Assembly: GCA_905183005.1 (NCBI GenBank)
Contig: CAJJDO010000008.1
Location: 374,927-438,926 of the forward strand
DNA length: 64,000 bases
DNA from: Paramecium pentaurelia
Lineage: Eukaryota > Ciliophora > Oligohymenophorea > Peniculida > Parameciidae
Direction: 5' to 3'
Shown here: positions 25,428 to 37,687 of the stretch, piece after piece
Position numbering within the stretch: the first letter of the stretch is position 1
Layout: the number at the start of each line of letters is the position of its first letter
Translations under genes and position numbers: made by a program
The notes under the pieces: generated by a model
The model's input: the letters and a program-made list of their open reading frames with translations, nothing else
The model's database searches: none
Told to the model about the DNA's origin: nothing

Positions 25428-28281
25428 TCATATTTCTATTTCCTTAACTTTAGGTTTTTTGTAGAAGCGTAATTGAGCATTTGATTCAGGAGGATAAAAT
25501 GGAGCTTATTTACCATAATTCTTTGGTAATGGTGCACCAATGTTGTCATCTGGAATATATTGTTGAACTCTTTATTTAGCCATAGTCTTACAAGAAAATG
25601 GTTCAAAGGTTTTATCTTATTATTCCTTTTCTAATCTTTAACGTCTAGCAATAAATAAATAATTAACCTATCTTCTAAATATCTTATTTAAGCCTTCTAT
25701 TATCTTAAATATTCATCCTCATGCTCTGGCAAAGGTGGTAAACTTTTGTCTAATCTTTATCTTGCTTCTTATACAACATTTTCTAATTCATCCTTTTCTT
25801 ATTATAATTTAATTGCTGTTGCCTAATACATTGATAATTCTGCTATTGTAGCCATCATTTTCCTAGTTAAATCTTTTAATTTGGCTTAAAATTCATTCAC
25901 TTTTTCTGATAATTCAAGTGTTGATAATCTTCCATCCAAAGCTTATTTTCTCAGCTTTTCTGATAAATTTGTAATTTCATCTAAAATTAATTCCTTTTCT
26001 AATAATTATTCTTTTTTATTATTCAATCTTTCTTCCAAGACATGTATTTTTGCATCTAATGCTTCTTAATCTGGATCTTCACCACCCAATTCTCTGAATC
26101 TTTATTAATTATTTGGATTTTCAAGTTCTTCAGAAAGTTAAGATTCTTTCTTTTTTTCTAATTCTAATTCATCTTTTAATTAAATAACTTTTGATGATAA
26201 TTAAGGTATTTATAAAATATCCTTTCTTGCTACATCTATTTTTCGTTTTTATTCTTATATTTCAATCTTTATCATTCGTATATCATCTTCCAATCTTTTT
26301 ATTTCTAATTCTCCAGATTTTAAGATGTTATCTTAAATGTTGCATTTTTCATACATAATACATAATTCATCATTTCTATCTATCAATACTATACCTGTAT
26401 GATTTCTTGATTCACAAACTTACTCATATTATTTTCTTAAATTTAACATATCTTTTTCTAATGAAGATATGATCATATTTAATTTCTATATTTCGTTAAT
26501 ATTTTAATCAATAATTTCTTTTTTTGCTTTCCTTTAATATTCTAATTTATTTAATTTTGCATGACTTCTATCTTTCTTATGTACTTCTACCTATAAACAA
26601 TGTCTATATTCTAATAATGTTCTTTCCTTTTCTTAAGACTCATTTTTTAAAATTTCTAATTCATTTTATAAAATCTTAATTCTTTCTTTTAATTCTGCTA
26701 AATCTTATGAACTATTCTATATCATATTGACATATTTATTTCTTGCCTATTTGACTTCTTCATATAATGATTTATAATTATGTTCTTTAGCTTCTGTTTC
26801 TTATGCTTTTTTTTGTAGATCCATAATTAATAGTTCTTTAATTTTGAGTTCTTCTCTTGTTTCTCTTACTTCAGCTAATGCACTTGATGCTTTTCTAGCC
26901 ATACTTTCTCTAGTTGCTGTTAAAGCTTTGACTCTCTTTAATCCTTCAGCTTCAAAGTTTTGTAATTCAATCATTTATTTTTCAAATTTTTTAATTTCAT
27001 TATCTACTTTAGTTTATTCCTATATTTTTTCTTCTGCTTTATCTTTTACTTTTCTAACTCTCCCTTCTAACATAGTATATTCTTCTGCAATATTTTCTCC
27101 AATTTCATTTTATTTTTCAATTTCATACTTTAAATTCACAATCTCCTTTTTTATATTTTCTAATATCATTTTTTATTCATGTAGAGTATCATTAATTTAT
27201 TGCATTTATGTTTATTATTTTTTTAATTCCTTTTTATCAAGATCAATTGCCTTTTTTAAAGAACTGACTGTATCTCTATGTCTTCTAATTTCTAATTAAC
27301 CATTTCTAATTTCAATATCATTAGCCACTTTTTAACTACTTAAATCACTTATTTCTTCTTTTAATTTTGATGAAAGATCATTTTAAATTGCTTATTCTCT
27401 TTAATTCTTTTCTGTAATGCTTTTTTCTTCATCTATTTATGTTTCATATTCTTATAATTTTAATTGTAATTTTTTTAGTTCCATATTTAAATCATCAATT
27501 TATTTATTCTTTTTTCCTATATCATCTTTGTATCCTTATAAATCCTTTAACATAATTTTATTTGCACTCTTTAACATTTCTGCATTCTTACTAAAACGAT
27601 TTGGATCATCCTTTATTTTAATATATTCATCATTCAATTTACTTATTTTATTAAGTTTCTCATCATTCTCAATCTTTAATTGTTCAATCTTTTCTGTTTT
27701 CTCATCTATACTTTTTTATTCACTCTCAATTTTTTATTTATATTCTAATAATAAATCTCTCTCTCTTTCTATCTCAGCATCTTTTTAAAGCATTTCAGGT
27801 AATGCCTTACTCTTAGCCATTTTCTCTTATTCAGATATTCTAGTTAATATTATAGATTTTTCATGTTCTACTTCTTCACATTAAAATTATTTTGCATCAA
27901 TTAATTATTCCATCATTTCATATTCTGCTTCTGTCTTTTTTAAACTTGCATTTAAATTTTATGCTTTTTCTTATGCATTAGCCTAAATGTATTTTCGAAC
28001 TTAATACTTGATCATTTAAAGCAGTTTCGAGATTTTATTTCTCAGTTGCTAATTGAGTTTTTAGTTTTTTTGATTTTTCCCATAAAAAGTGATGATTCTT
28101 AAAGGTTTAGACAACTGTATCATGGAGTTTATGAAACTTTTTCTTATATGAATCACATTGCTCTTAATTGATTTTACCTTGTCTATAAAATATTATAGTA
28201 ATTAAACTTAAAAAGATCAGTGAGCATACTAAGGGCAACATTACTCTATAAATCCCTTATTTCATCTGGTACTTCTGCCAT
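25428..28281 (-). CDS. CCDC146/MBO2-like ciliary coiled-coil protein (926 aa)
   Basis: Three introns (28183-28207, 27983-28007, 25645-25667) give 926 residues, close to the roughly 950 of animal CCDC146. The N-terminus ALSMLTDLFKQGKINQEQCD followed by KKKFHKLHDTVVQTFKNHHF matches the family start. The centre is one continuous coiled coil. The C-terminus IPDDNIGAPLPKNYGKQAPF, then RKP-like FYKKPKVKEIEI, matches the conserved CCDC146/MBO2 tail. MBO2 in Chlamydomonas is needed for the normal flagellar waveform; CCDC146 is a centriolar, microtubule-associated protein in sperm. Divergent from the gene at 28316, with only 34 bp between start codons. Confidence 0.8.
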
Positions 28282-28315
28282 TATTAACTTAAAATAATTA
28301 TTAAATATATATATA

Positions 28316-28871
28316 ATGAAAGCATCAAAATACTAAATTGAAAATAGAGACTATAATATCATAACTTGTGTAGATTTCAATAGATAACAATAATCCTTGC
28401 CTCCATTAAGGAAATTGGGTTAATCATAGGATCACCCTTTTCCAAGAAAAGCAAAATTCGAGTTAGCTCAAGAATAAGTATAAATGCAACAGACATCATC
28501 CTCCAAAGTTAACAATTCTCAATAAGATATAAAATAAGTACAACCAGGATCAATGATGAATGTACCATCAGTGAAATTTGATTTTATTTCTTTTACTCAA
28601 GGAAAATAATAACCATTTCATGATCTAAAGTAGGAATTGAAGATTTTGCATAAGAAAAAAGTATAATTATGCATTGATAATAAAGGGTGGAATGGGTGAA
28701 ATAGCTGATTTAGGTGGTTTGTGTTATCCAAATTTCAATAGGGAATATTAAGATAAATTTAAGGAAAATTAAACTATATTTAGAAAATAAAAAGGAGATT
28801 ATCCTGCTGTAACAGATCCTAAATTCTCTTATGGTCCTTTTATGAAACCCTTTAAAAAGTTTAAATTTTGA
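28316..28871 (+). CDS. Unknown protein with conserved-looking C-terminus (176 aa)
   Basis: One 25-nt intron (28661-28685). The sequence is hydrophilic without signal peptide or membrane span. It holds PPLRKLGQSQDHPFPRKAKF in the N-terminal half and ADLGGLCYPNFNREYQDKFK and TDPKFSYGPFMKPFKKFKF at the end. Short aromatic and Pro/Gly motifs of this style occur in ciliary microtubule inner proteins, but I cannot place it in a family. It shares a 34-bp divergent promoter region with the CCDC146-like gene, which makes co-expression in cilium assembly a reasonable guess. Confidence 0.75.
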
Positions 28872-28906
28872 TATTTCATTATATTATTTATTATATTAAT
28901 AATTAT

Positions 28907-31371
28907 ATGGAAACCTAAATTTTGAGATAATATTTAAGTTCAAATGAGACTTACACAAAAACAGAAGAATTCAAACTCAAAATCTTATATTCTGATATGT
29001 GACATTTTCATTATATAAATTATAGTTATTTTATTAAATAGGTTCAATAATCTATGGTAAAAATAATCAAAGATCCATTTGAAAGTCCAAATACAAAATT
29101 GATGGCTTTAAAAGTATAATTCTATTTAAAATTAGTTAAATAAAGAACTTGTCGAAACATTTAATAGCAATTATATTTATACACTCTAAAAAACGTTATT
29201 GCCATTATTTGAAGAAATTGCAAAATATAAATATACATCAGATGACCCAGATAGAGGAACAACATATTTTTTAAATGGTGAAAGTCCAAATTAAGGTTTT
29301 ATTAATTAAAATATTGTTAGATAATAGAGATTTGTAAGTTATTGGAGAATAATTTATAAGAGTTGTATTAGAATGTATAAGAGTTTGGAGTCGATGGTTT
29401 CCTCTAGACTATTAATCATATTATTTAAGTTCTTTTAAGATCACTTATGAAAAGTTAGTAAAGTTAGGGGTTAAGTTTCCAAAGATCATTTATTTTGACA
29501 ACATTGAATAGAATATTCCTCATTAATTAATTCCTTTATCAATGATTATTTAATTAAGAGAACTACTTAAAAACTAAGCTAATCTTTCAACTAAATAAAT
29601 TAGAAATTATTTGGCAATGAATCCAGCACATCTTTTTTATTAACATAAATATACTACATATAGTGATTTTTTTATTTAGATTAAAAATAAAAATCCTATT
29701 TAAAGAAAAAAAGTATTAAGAAAGGCAACATTTCTATTAGAAAAAGAATTTGAAAATCTAGAGATTACCAAAAAAGATCCCTTATATAATCCATTATCAT
29801 AAGAGACATTATAGATTGAAAATCTTTGCCTTCAAAATCTATATAATGCTTTATCAATAAAAGTTCCAGATCTTCAAACTTAAGTTATTTAATTATAAAA
29901 TAAAATTGTTAGTTTAGAAAAACAACTTTTAGATAAAGAATAAAAAATAAATGAATTACAAAATGAAATATAGCAATTATAAAAACAATTTTCTAACAAT
30001 ATTAATTAGTTTTTAACTTCTAATGACTTATCTAATAGTGAATTATTTCAAACTGATGTAATAATTATATATTATTATTTATAGGTTACAAAATTAAAAT
30101 TACATTTTGGAATTTATGATCAAAGTTATGAAATTGAAAAATTGAAATCTCTTGTATATAAATCTGATTTTAAAATTGAAGAATTAACTGAAAAATTAGA
30201 TGAAACTATAAGAAAAAAAAATTAATTGTAAGAAGAAAATAAAACTTTAAACTAAACAATTTTAGTTTTAGAGAGAAGACTTATATAAAATACTAAGCAA
30301 ACTATTATATCAACATAATAATGTTTAAGTGAATATAGACAGAATACAATGACTAACATAAGCTAAACAGGTACGATGGTTTCAAAAAAATAAAAGAGTT
30401 CAGGATTTTAAAACTCTTTGTTTTTATCTTTAAGACAATAAATCTTAGGATAATAATAGTATATTTAGACATTATAAAACTAATTGATTAAATTTGATAA
30501 ATTTCTATTACACTCTGGTCATACTAATTCTGTATTCTCTTATAATACAGTGTCTACTTAATATAAAGGTAATAATATATCCCTAAATAAAGTTCCTATG
30601 TACTCTCCTTAATCTGTCTCTTAACCTAAATCTAGAGGGTCAAAAGAAATAACTTCTCCGTTTGTAGATTATGATGGAAAGATTTTTGCTATTTTGCCTG
30701 ATGCCTTTACAGTAAAATTTAGATAATCCTGTTTACTTAAAAAATCCGTTTTATACTCTGATGAAAATTTATAAATTGGAGTTTAAACTAGTTTATAATC
30801 AAATTAATAACTCTTAATAAATTTAGTCTTACATAACAGAACCTAGGAATAAATGCATAATTTATGCATAGAATATTAAAGATCTCAGAATCTATAATTT
30901 TAGAGTTATCCGACTAATATTTAATAATCTATTAAAGGAAATGAATAAGTATTCTAAAAGGTATATATATCATTTGAATAACTTCCCTATTAATTGTTAG
31001 AGCTTACAATAAATTATTCAATATAATCAAAATTGCATAGCATCAAACTCTGTCTTCCTTGCACAATAAATAAATATTTTACATATTTAGAAGTACCATA
31101 AGAAAGTCCTAAATCATATTTTTATAATAGTAAAGTCTTTTAAACAAGCTTTTAAAATCAAATAGGATAATTGCTACCTGATTTCTAAATTAATTAAATT
31201 AATGATCAATTTGTTGAAGCTTTAGCAAGAATTTAAATTGAAAAATCTATTTTTTTAATTTCAATTTCATCAAAAAATAATTAGATGTAAATTAAATTAA
31301 ATGGTAATTACTCAGATAAATTAGTGGAATGCATTGTATCAACCTATTAAGGACTGTTTATGAAAAGATGA
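28907..31371 (+). CDS. VHS-domain plus adaptin-ear-like sorting protein (787 aa)
   Basis: Four introns (28999-29025, 29114-29135, 29296-29320, 30058-30084; the last is 27 nt and in frame, so optional). Residues about 20-190 look like a VHS/ENTH superhelix: LMALKLNKELVETFNSNYIY, VIGEQFIRVVLECIRVWSRW and FKITYEKLVKLGVKFPK. A coiled coil spans about 290-420. The C-terminal 250 residues resemble an alpha-adaptin appendage: a beta-sandwich part (LLINLVLHNRTQEQMHNLCI) and a platform part (INKYFTYLEVPQESPKSYFY, LVECIVSTYQGLF). GGA adaptors combine VHS, GAT and a gamma-ear; no GAT is evident here. A role in clathrin or endosome sorting is inferred from the domains. Confidence 0.75.
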
Positions 31372-31655
31372 ACAAATTTGAATATATAAATATATTTTAA
31401 CATTAGAAAATAATAATAATTCATCTACTTGCATTCTTCATTATAAATATTTAATTAGATTTTTTTTTGAAATCGCTCAATTAAAATGAATAACAACTAA
31501 TTTATACTAGATTCCTAATAACTAATTTAAAATAGATTTATAAGAATTGTTTAATTTAAATAGTTTTTATTAAATATATATGATATGCTAATTACTTGAT
31601 TTATTATTTTTAATTACAAAAGGAAATTATTTTCATTAATAAAATAATATAATAT

Positions 31656-32307
31656 ATGACACAAGAATCAAATTATGGTGATGTAAATAAGATTTAAAAT
31701 TCTTAGATTATACTTTTATGTGGAGATTTGCATATTGGTACTAGGATGTAGAAAATTCATGAAAAAATTGTAAGTGCTTTAGGAGTAAATAAATTATAAC
31801 ATGTACTTTGTACAGGAAATGTTGGAAATAAAGAGACTTTTGATTGGTTAAAGTAAATTTCACAAAATTTTCATTGTGTTCGAGGCTAATATGATGATGT
31901 AGACTTCCTATTTGATATTAGGAAAACAATGAAATCCATAATGATCAAAAAGTAATTCAAATAGGAATATGGAAAATTTTATTGATTCATGGACATTAAT
32001 TTGTACCTTGGAATGATGAAGAAACAATTAGTGTATTTTTAAAAGAAAATTCATGTGATATTGCAGTTTTTGGAAATTCTCATCAATCTTTAATAAGCAA
32101 ATTTGAAAGGAAATTTTTTATAAATCCTGGAACAATGAGTGGAGCTTATGGATCAATTAAATAGTTAAATAATTATTTATTATTAGAGATGCAATAATTT
32201 AACCTGAATTTGTTATTTTAGAATGTTTAGGTGATGAAATGGGAGTTTATAAATACAAATTAATAAATGGAGAATTAATTATAGAAAAATGCACAATTAC
32301 AAAATGA
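31656..32307 (+). CDS. VPS29: Retromer subunit VPS29 (201 aa)
   Basis: Two 23-nt introns (31899-31921, 32164-32186). The fold is a calcineurin-like phosphoesterase: ILLCGDLHIGTRM, HVLCTGNVGNKETFDWLKQI, FHCVRGQYDD, ILLIHGHQFVPWNDEE, VFGNSHQSLISKFERKFFIN and PGTMSGAYGSI all match VPS29. In other eukaryotes VPS29 binds VPS35 in the retromer coat that returns receptors from endosomes and is not an active phosphatase. One metal-ligand His of true phosphatases is replaced in the GNSH motif, as expected. Length is slightly above the usual 182-190 because of a short N-terminal extension. It lies 284 bp after the VHS/adaptin-ear gene on the same strand, possibly by chance. Confidence 0.95.
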
Positions 32308-32534
32308 ATAAATATTTTTATTTTTAATTGTTTATTTTAATAATAAATATTCTAGCAATCTCTAAAAGTTACAAACTTTGATTAATGTGATTGATGCAAA
32401 TTTTATTCTTAAACTTTGAATTTATCCATAAAATATTCTAAAACTAGTAATATAATTAGTATATAAAAATTTGATTGCAATATAATTCTAGAATAAAAGA
32501 ATATATACAAAATATTATAAATTTTTATATATTT

Positions 32535-33291
32535 ATGAAACAAAGTGAACAAGTTTTACTTGCATCCTAATAACCTGGATTGATTGATACTTCTACTAAA
32601 AGATTGATATCCAAATCATCTACTTAATTTTAAACGCCTTCTTTTTAATAACCTGTTGTTACTCGTCGAATACATAGAAAATTAATTCCAATTGATGGTG
32701 GTAATATACAAACAGAAATATTTAGAGGCTGAGGAAACTGTTGTATAACCTATTCAACCGCCTCCTTAACCAATTGTTCATCCTGTATAATAGATGATTT
32801 GGCCAGTTGCTGTATAATTTAATGAAGATGATGCATTAGCTAAAATTAGAGAAGAGAAAATGTTGGCACTTCTTGAGAGATAGTCAGAAATGCTTACAAA
32901 TTTATTATAGAAGTATAAAAGATTAGAAGAAGAATAAACAAATAAAATATAAAGAAGAATAAAAGAACTGGAAAGAGAAAATGAAGAAATTTGGTAAAGG
33001 AGAAGATAGAATTATTTAATTTACAATGTTTCTTAATCGGTTGATTAAAAATTAAAGGAATTCAATGAATTTTAAATGCGTCCTTTTCTAGATTAAGGTT
33101 AACCTGTGCTTTTAAAGCCAATTCATTAAGATGATCGACTATTTTTTGATAAGAAAAAGAAGAAGCCAAAACCTAAAAAGATAGTTGAAGTTGATGATGG
33201 TTTAGTTCAAGATCCAGATACAGGAGAATTGTGGGATCCAAAAACTGGAGAAGTTGTACAATAACCTCCCCCTTTACAATAACCCAATTGA
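32535..33291 (+). CDS. Unknown Pro/Gln-rich coiled-coil protein (243 aa)
   Basis: One intron at 32701-32725. The N-terminus is Ser/Gln-rich, followed by PIQPPPQPIVHPVQQMIWPV. A coiled coil at about 100-160 holds LAKIREEKMLALLERQSEML. A basic stretch KKKKKPKPKKIVEVDDG follows, and the tail holds the paired phrase DPDTGELWDPKTGEVV. No signal or membrane segment is present, and no family is recognised. The DPDTGE/DPKTGE duplication is distinctive and would help a profile search. Confidence 0.75.
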
Positions 33292-34048
33292 TTATTATTA
33301 ATCGTTAATTTTTTATACTAATTTTATTTTTTGTTTAAATTTGAATTCGTTTCATTTTTTTAATCTTAAAGAATGTAAACTCTATATATTAATCTATGAA
33401 ATTTATAAATTTCTAATTTATTTGAGAATTATATTTTGAGATATGCAATAGTTCTTTTATTAAAAATAACTTAAACTTATAAATTAATTAATAAGAATAA
33501 TTTTACTTGAATTCTAAGACCTAACATGATCCTCATAAATAATAAAAAAAATAATACATTTTACGAGTAAAAATTTATTCAAGTATATATAAAGGGATAT
33601 AGAATCAGTAATTTCTATATTGATTAGAAGAAGGAAAATAAGGATCATAAATTAGAAATTATTTTTTATTTATTGAAATATAAAATTTATAAAAAATTAT
33701 ATTTAGGATTGATTTCACATCCTGATCATACATTTTAATAAATAAATATTTATTAATTATATATGTAGTTAATTTCATTTTAAAATGTTTATTGATCAGT
33801 CTTTAAGATCTCTTTTTGTATAAGTGTAGATCTACTGATAAGATGTAAATAATACCTTGGGGAGTCAGATAAATTGAAGTCTTATTTTGAATTCAAAATT
33901 TTATTAGAATAAGCATAACTTATATCATATTGAATGTGATGTGTTTTTTTTTAATTTATTGAATTATTTAGCTTTGTAAATAATAGCTTGTTGAGATATT
34001 TATAAAATTATAATAATAAAGTAATGTAAAGATTATTATCAAAAATAT
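33292..34048. other. Intergenic, about 760 bp
   Basis: One of the longest gene-free stretches. A plus-strand ATG near 33789 starts MFIDQSLRSLF and, after a possible 25-nt intron, continues for about 17 more codons. That is too short to claim. No tRNA-like or other structured RNA was recognised. Confidence 0.4.
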
Positions 34049-35561
34049 TCAGGACATTGAATCACTATCTGAAGAGACTTCTGCTATTATATCATCATAT
34101 ATGTTTTTGTCTGTTTCATCAGTAATAACACGCATTTATTTGTTTTTCAAATATTTCGGTTTTCTTTGTCTCATGGATTTGATATATGATTTGATTTCAG
34201 CAACAATTTTCTCAAATTTTTCATTTTCTTCTGATTTATAAATAGTATCAAGGGTCTATACAAACTTTGAATCATGATTTATTATTATATCTAAATATAG
34301 ATAGATGAATTATGACTTTTTAAATTTTCCTTTTCATTTGTGGTGATAATCTAATTGGCAGACATCTATTGGACTATTTTAAACACGTCATAGTAAAATT
34401 ATTATTACAACATTTTATAATAAAAACAATCATTTATATTAAATACTTATTGGTCCAAACTTTTCTACATTTAACTAAGTAATTTTCACATTAGTTAAAG
34501 ATTAAGCATCACAAAGTATATGATAAAATTATACTGCTTTATCATAACTTGATTTTTCTTAAAATAGAGACATTGAAGTATTATAGTGATTAGACAATTC
34601 TTCTTATATCTCCTCTAAATGTTATTCTTCAACAAAATGTATTCTCTTTAAACTTTTAATAGAATCCTCACTTAAGTTCCTACTTCTAAGAACAGATTTT
34701 ACAGAGACATTTGATTTATTGTTACTTTCACATGATTAATTTAAGTAGATTTCTTCTGGATTCATAATACTAACCATAGATAATAATTAGTTTTAGTAAC
34801 TGGAATCATTAAGACACGAGAAAATCTATTGTAACATTTCATCTTAATTTGTTAGTTAATCTTAGTGTTATATCTTATATTCATTGATAAGATATGATTC
34901 TAGTTTTTATAATAAATGAGATTCCTCATCTTCTAATTCATAGAATTAACTCTTATAATTCTAAATCTTTTGTTTTCTGATTCCTTGATCCATTTAAACC
35001 TTTATTTTTTTCCTAGTATTTTATCTTGTTTCACATTCTTCATTACATACGCTTTCAGCATCTATACTGATGTGTAATTATTCTAACATTTATTAATACA
35101 AATTATAAACAACACCATTCTCTATATTTGCTTGTTTTATTTCTGTTTAAAATATATTTTCATCTTGTTGATGTATTTATTGCATAAGACCTTAATTTCT
35201 AAGTAAATCTCTATAATCGGGAACAAAAATTTATTCAGGAGCAATTCCTTCCTCTTCTATTTGCATAATTTATTATTAAGAATGAAATGATGTTTATTAA
35301 CTACCAGGTAGCAATATTGATTCTTCTTTGGCTAATTATGAATCTAAAAATTATAAAATTAAAATTTTTACTTTAAGTTTATGAGAAATAATTAGGTAAT
35401 TTGATTAATTAATTGTCAACAACTATTTATTCTCTTCTTTATTTCTAAACCTTTCTTTTTTTTGCAATAGGAGTAACCAAATTTTAATTTTAAATTTTAT
35501 TATTATTATCATTGAAAATGGATTCCTTAGCCTCAAGAATCTATTATTTTAATTTTTTCAT
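34049..35561 (-). CDS. Putative nuclear protein with basic NLS (477 aa)
   Basis: Three introns (35344-35371, 34465-34489, 34291-34316). The N-terminus begins MKKLKQQILEAKESIFNDNN, and at about residues 35-47 holds TPIAKKRKVQKQRRE, a textbook monopartite nuclear localisation signal. The middle is a Gln-rich helical region (DYRDLLRNQGLMQQIHQQDE) and a Ser-rich part (RSRNLSEDSIKSLKRIHF). The C-terminal portion is KSYIKSMRQRKPKYLKNK followed by an acidic end with SSDSDSMS. No known DNA-binding or catalytic fold is recognised. The true start is the upstream ATG at 35561, since the segment before the internal ATG at 35266 reads as coding and includes the NLS. Confidence 0.75.
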
Positions 35562-35894
35562 TCTTTTTTTTATTATAATACTAATTGCTAACATTAAAAA
35601 CACATCATCTCTTAATAGAGAATGACCATGATATTTATGGATATAAGTGTCCCTTTTGAAATAGTTATCAATATTTACAAAATTGCTGAAATATCAATAC
35701 GTTCTGTTTCTTATATATTCAACTTAGAGTAAACCAATTTCTTTAAAGGATTGAACTAAGGATCTGAAAACATTAATTAATAAATGATGGAACAGAGTTT
35801 TTAGTCATTTTTATTATTCACTAAATTTTAGTTAATTAATGCGATGTAGTTTATTGAAATTATATTCAATATATATATAGATTAAATAAAATAA
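35562..35894. other. Divergent intergenic region, about 330 bp
   Basis: No reading frame or RNA recognised; it contains the promoters of the NLS protein and the succinyl-CoA ligase gene. Confidence 0.4.
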
Positions 35895-36990
35895 ATGATT
35901 GGCAGATAAATCTTTCGTGCATTTTCATCAACCACTGCTCCTTATGTATGGGTCAATAAGCATACCAAAGTCATATGCTAAGGTATCACTGGTAATTAGG
36001 TATACAATTTAATCTTAAACTAGGGCACATTCTAAACTGAGTAAGCATTGAACTACTTTACAAAAATGGTTGGTGGAGTTTCACCAAAGAGTAAATGTCA
36101 ATTCTATTAATTTAGAGGCTGGAAGTACACATCTTGGTTTACCTGTATTCAAGAATTGCCAAGAAGCTAAATCAGCCACTTAATGTGATGCATCTGTAAT
36201 CTATGTACCACCTCCTACAGCTGCTGCAGCCATTATTGAAGCTATTGAAGCATAAATTGGATTAGTGGTATCATACTTGATTAAAATGAAAAGGTTGTCA
36301 TTACTGATGGAATTCCTTAACATGATATGATTAAAGTTAAACATGCTCTAAGATCTTAATCAGTTACACGTGTTATTGGAGTATTCAAACTAATTAAATA
36401 ATATAGCCTAATTGTCCAGGAATTATCAAACCTAATGAATGTAAAATCGGTATCATGCCAGGATACATACATTAAAATGGAAAAATTGGTATTGTCTCAA
36501 GATCTGGTACTCTAACATATGAGGCTGTTGATTAAACTACAAGAGCTGGTTTAGGACAGTCGACAGTTGTTGGTATCGGTGGAGATCCTTTTAATGGAAC
36601 TAATTTTATTGATGTTTTGGAAAGATTTATGGTTGATCCTGAAACAGAAGGTATCTAATTAGAATATATTTATTAAGGTATTGTTATGATTGGAGAAATT
36701 GGTGGTGAAAATGAAGAAATGGCTGCTGATTGGATTAAGAAAAATAATCCTAAAAATAAACCAGTTGTAGGATTTATTGCTGGTATCACAGCACCTCCTG
36801 AAAGAAGAATGGGACATGCAGGAGCTATTGTATCAAGTAAATATATAACTTTATTGATTAAATAGAGGGTAAGGGAAGTGCCCCTGAAAAGATCAGAGCA
36901 CTTGAATAAGCAGGAATTAGAGTAGTGAAATCACCTGCTTAAATCGGCAAAACCATGTTGGAGGTCATGAAAGAAAAGGGATTAGCATGA
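35895..36990 (+). CDS. Succinyl-CoA ligase alpha subunit, mitochondrial (312 aa)
   Basis: Six introns (36000-36023, 36091-36115, 36268-36293, 36381-36406, 36651-36677, 36837-36865). The N-terminus MIGRQIFRAFSST is a short amphipathic mitochondrial presequence. The CoA-binding Rossmann part holds VICQGITGNQGTFQTEQAL and ASVIYVPPPTAAAAIIEAI. The ligase domain holds TDGIPQHDMIKVKHALRSQ, NCPGIIKPNECKIGIMPGYI and SRSGTLTYEAVDQTT. The phosphorylated His lies in RMGHAGAIVS. It forms a heterodimer with the beta subunit and makes GTP or ATP from succinyl-CoA in the TCA cycle. Full length and all key residues are present. This is the most intron-dense gene per kb here. Confidence 0.97.
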
Positions 36991-37097
36991 GTTTATCATA
37001 TAATTTTTAAGTAATATTTTTATTTATGAATAATTAAATAATTCTCTCTAAAACTTAATTATTCCTACTTTCAAAATATATTTCATAAGGTTATTAA

Positions 37098-37538
37098 ATG
37101 CTTGAAACTAAAAATGATACTATTACTCTAGCATTCGCATAACCTTAAAATAAATGTTCAATTGGTGTAGGTGCTATTATTAGAAAACAAAATTAAATCT
37201 TATTAGTCTAAGAAGCCAATGGACCAGTTAGATATTCCTGGGCTTTTCCAGCTGGATTACTATAAGAAAATGAAACAATTTAAGCAGGAATTACAAGAGA
37301 AATCTAAGAAGAAATAGGAGTAGATTCATAATATAAATCTATTATTTTTTTTGGTTAATAACCTTAATCTAGATGGGGTAAATAAGATTTCTATTTTGGA
37401 TGTGAAGTAGAAATATTCAAAGATGAATTCAAAATATGTTAAAATGAATTACTTGATTGTAAATGGTGGAATATTGATCAAATTCATCAACTTGCTTTGA
37501 CACCAATAACCAGAATTGGTCTACCTTTTATCTTATGA
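37098..37538 (+). CDS. Nudix hydrolase (146 aa)
   Basis: Single exon. The Nudix box is complete: GLLQENETIQAGITREIQEE followed by IGV, matching G-x5-E-x7-R-E-U-x-E-E-x-G-U with all metal-binding glutamates. Strands before it read CSIGVGAIIRKQNQILLVQE and YSWAFPAG; after it comes IIFFGQQPQSRWGKQDFYFG. The QSRWGKxDxYF part resembles the NUDT6-like group. The family hydrolyses nucleoside diphosphates linked to another moiety; the substrate cannot be predicted. No targeting peptide is present. It lies 107 bp after succinyl-CoA ligase on the same strand. Confidence 0.93.
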
Positions 37539-37687
37539 CAAACTTAATTAATATGTCTATAGATATTAGTTTTAATTATTATTATTTAAGTATTATTCCT
37601 CATCAATTTTCTTATTTCTTTATAAATCATAAACTTATAATATTCAATTATATTTAAATAAATATGTTATTTTTATTAATAAATTAA

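Noticed and set aside
24470..27788. Several hydrophobic plus-strand ORFs (24470, 26844, 27417) resembling membrane proteins
   Set aside because: They are reverse complements of Lys/Glu/Gln-rich coiled-coil genes; AT-rich coiled-coil DNA read backwards yields Phe/Leu/Ser-rich frames.
33780..33900. Small plus-strand ORF MFIDQSLRSLF
   Set aside because: Too short, needs an unproven intron, and resembles no family.
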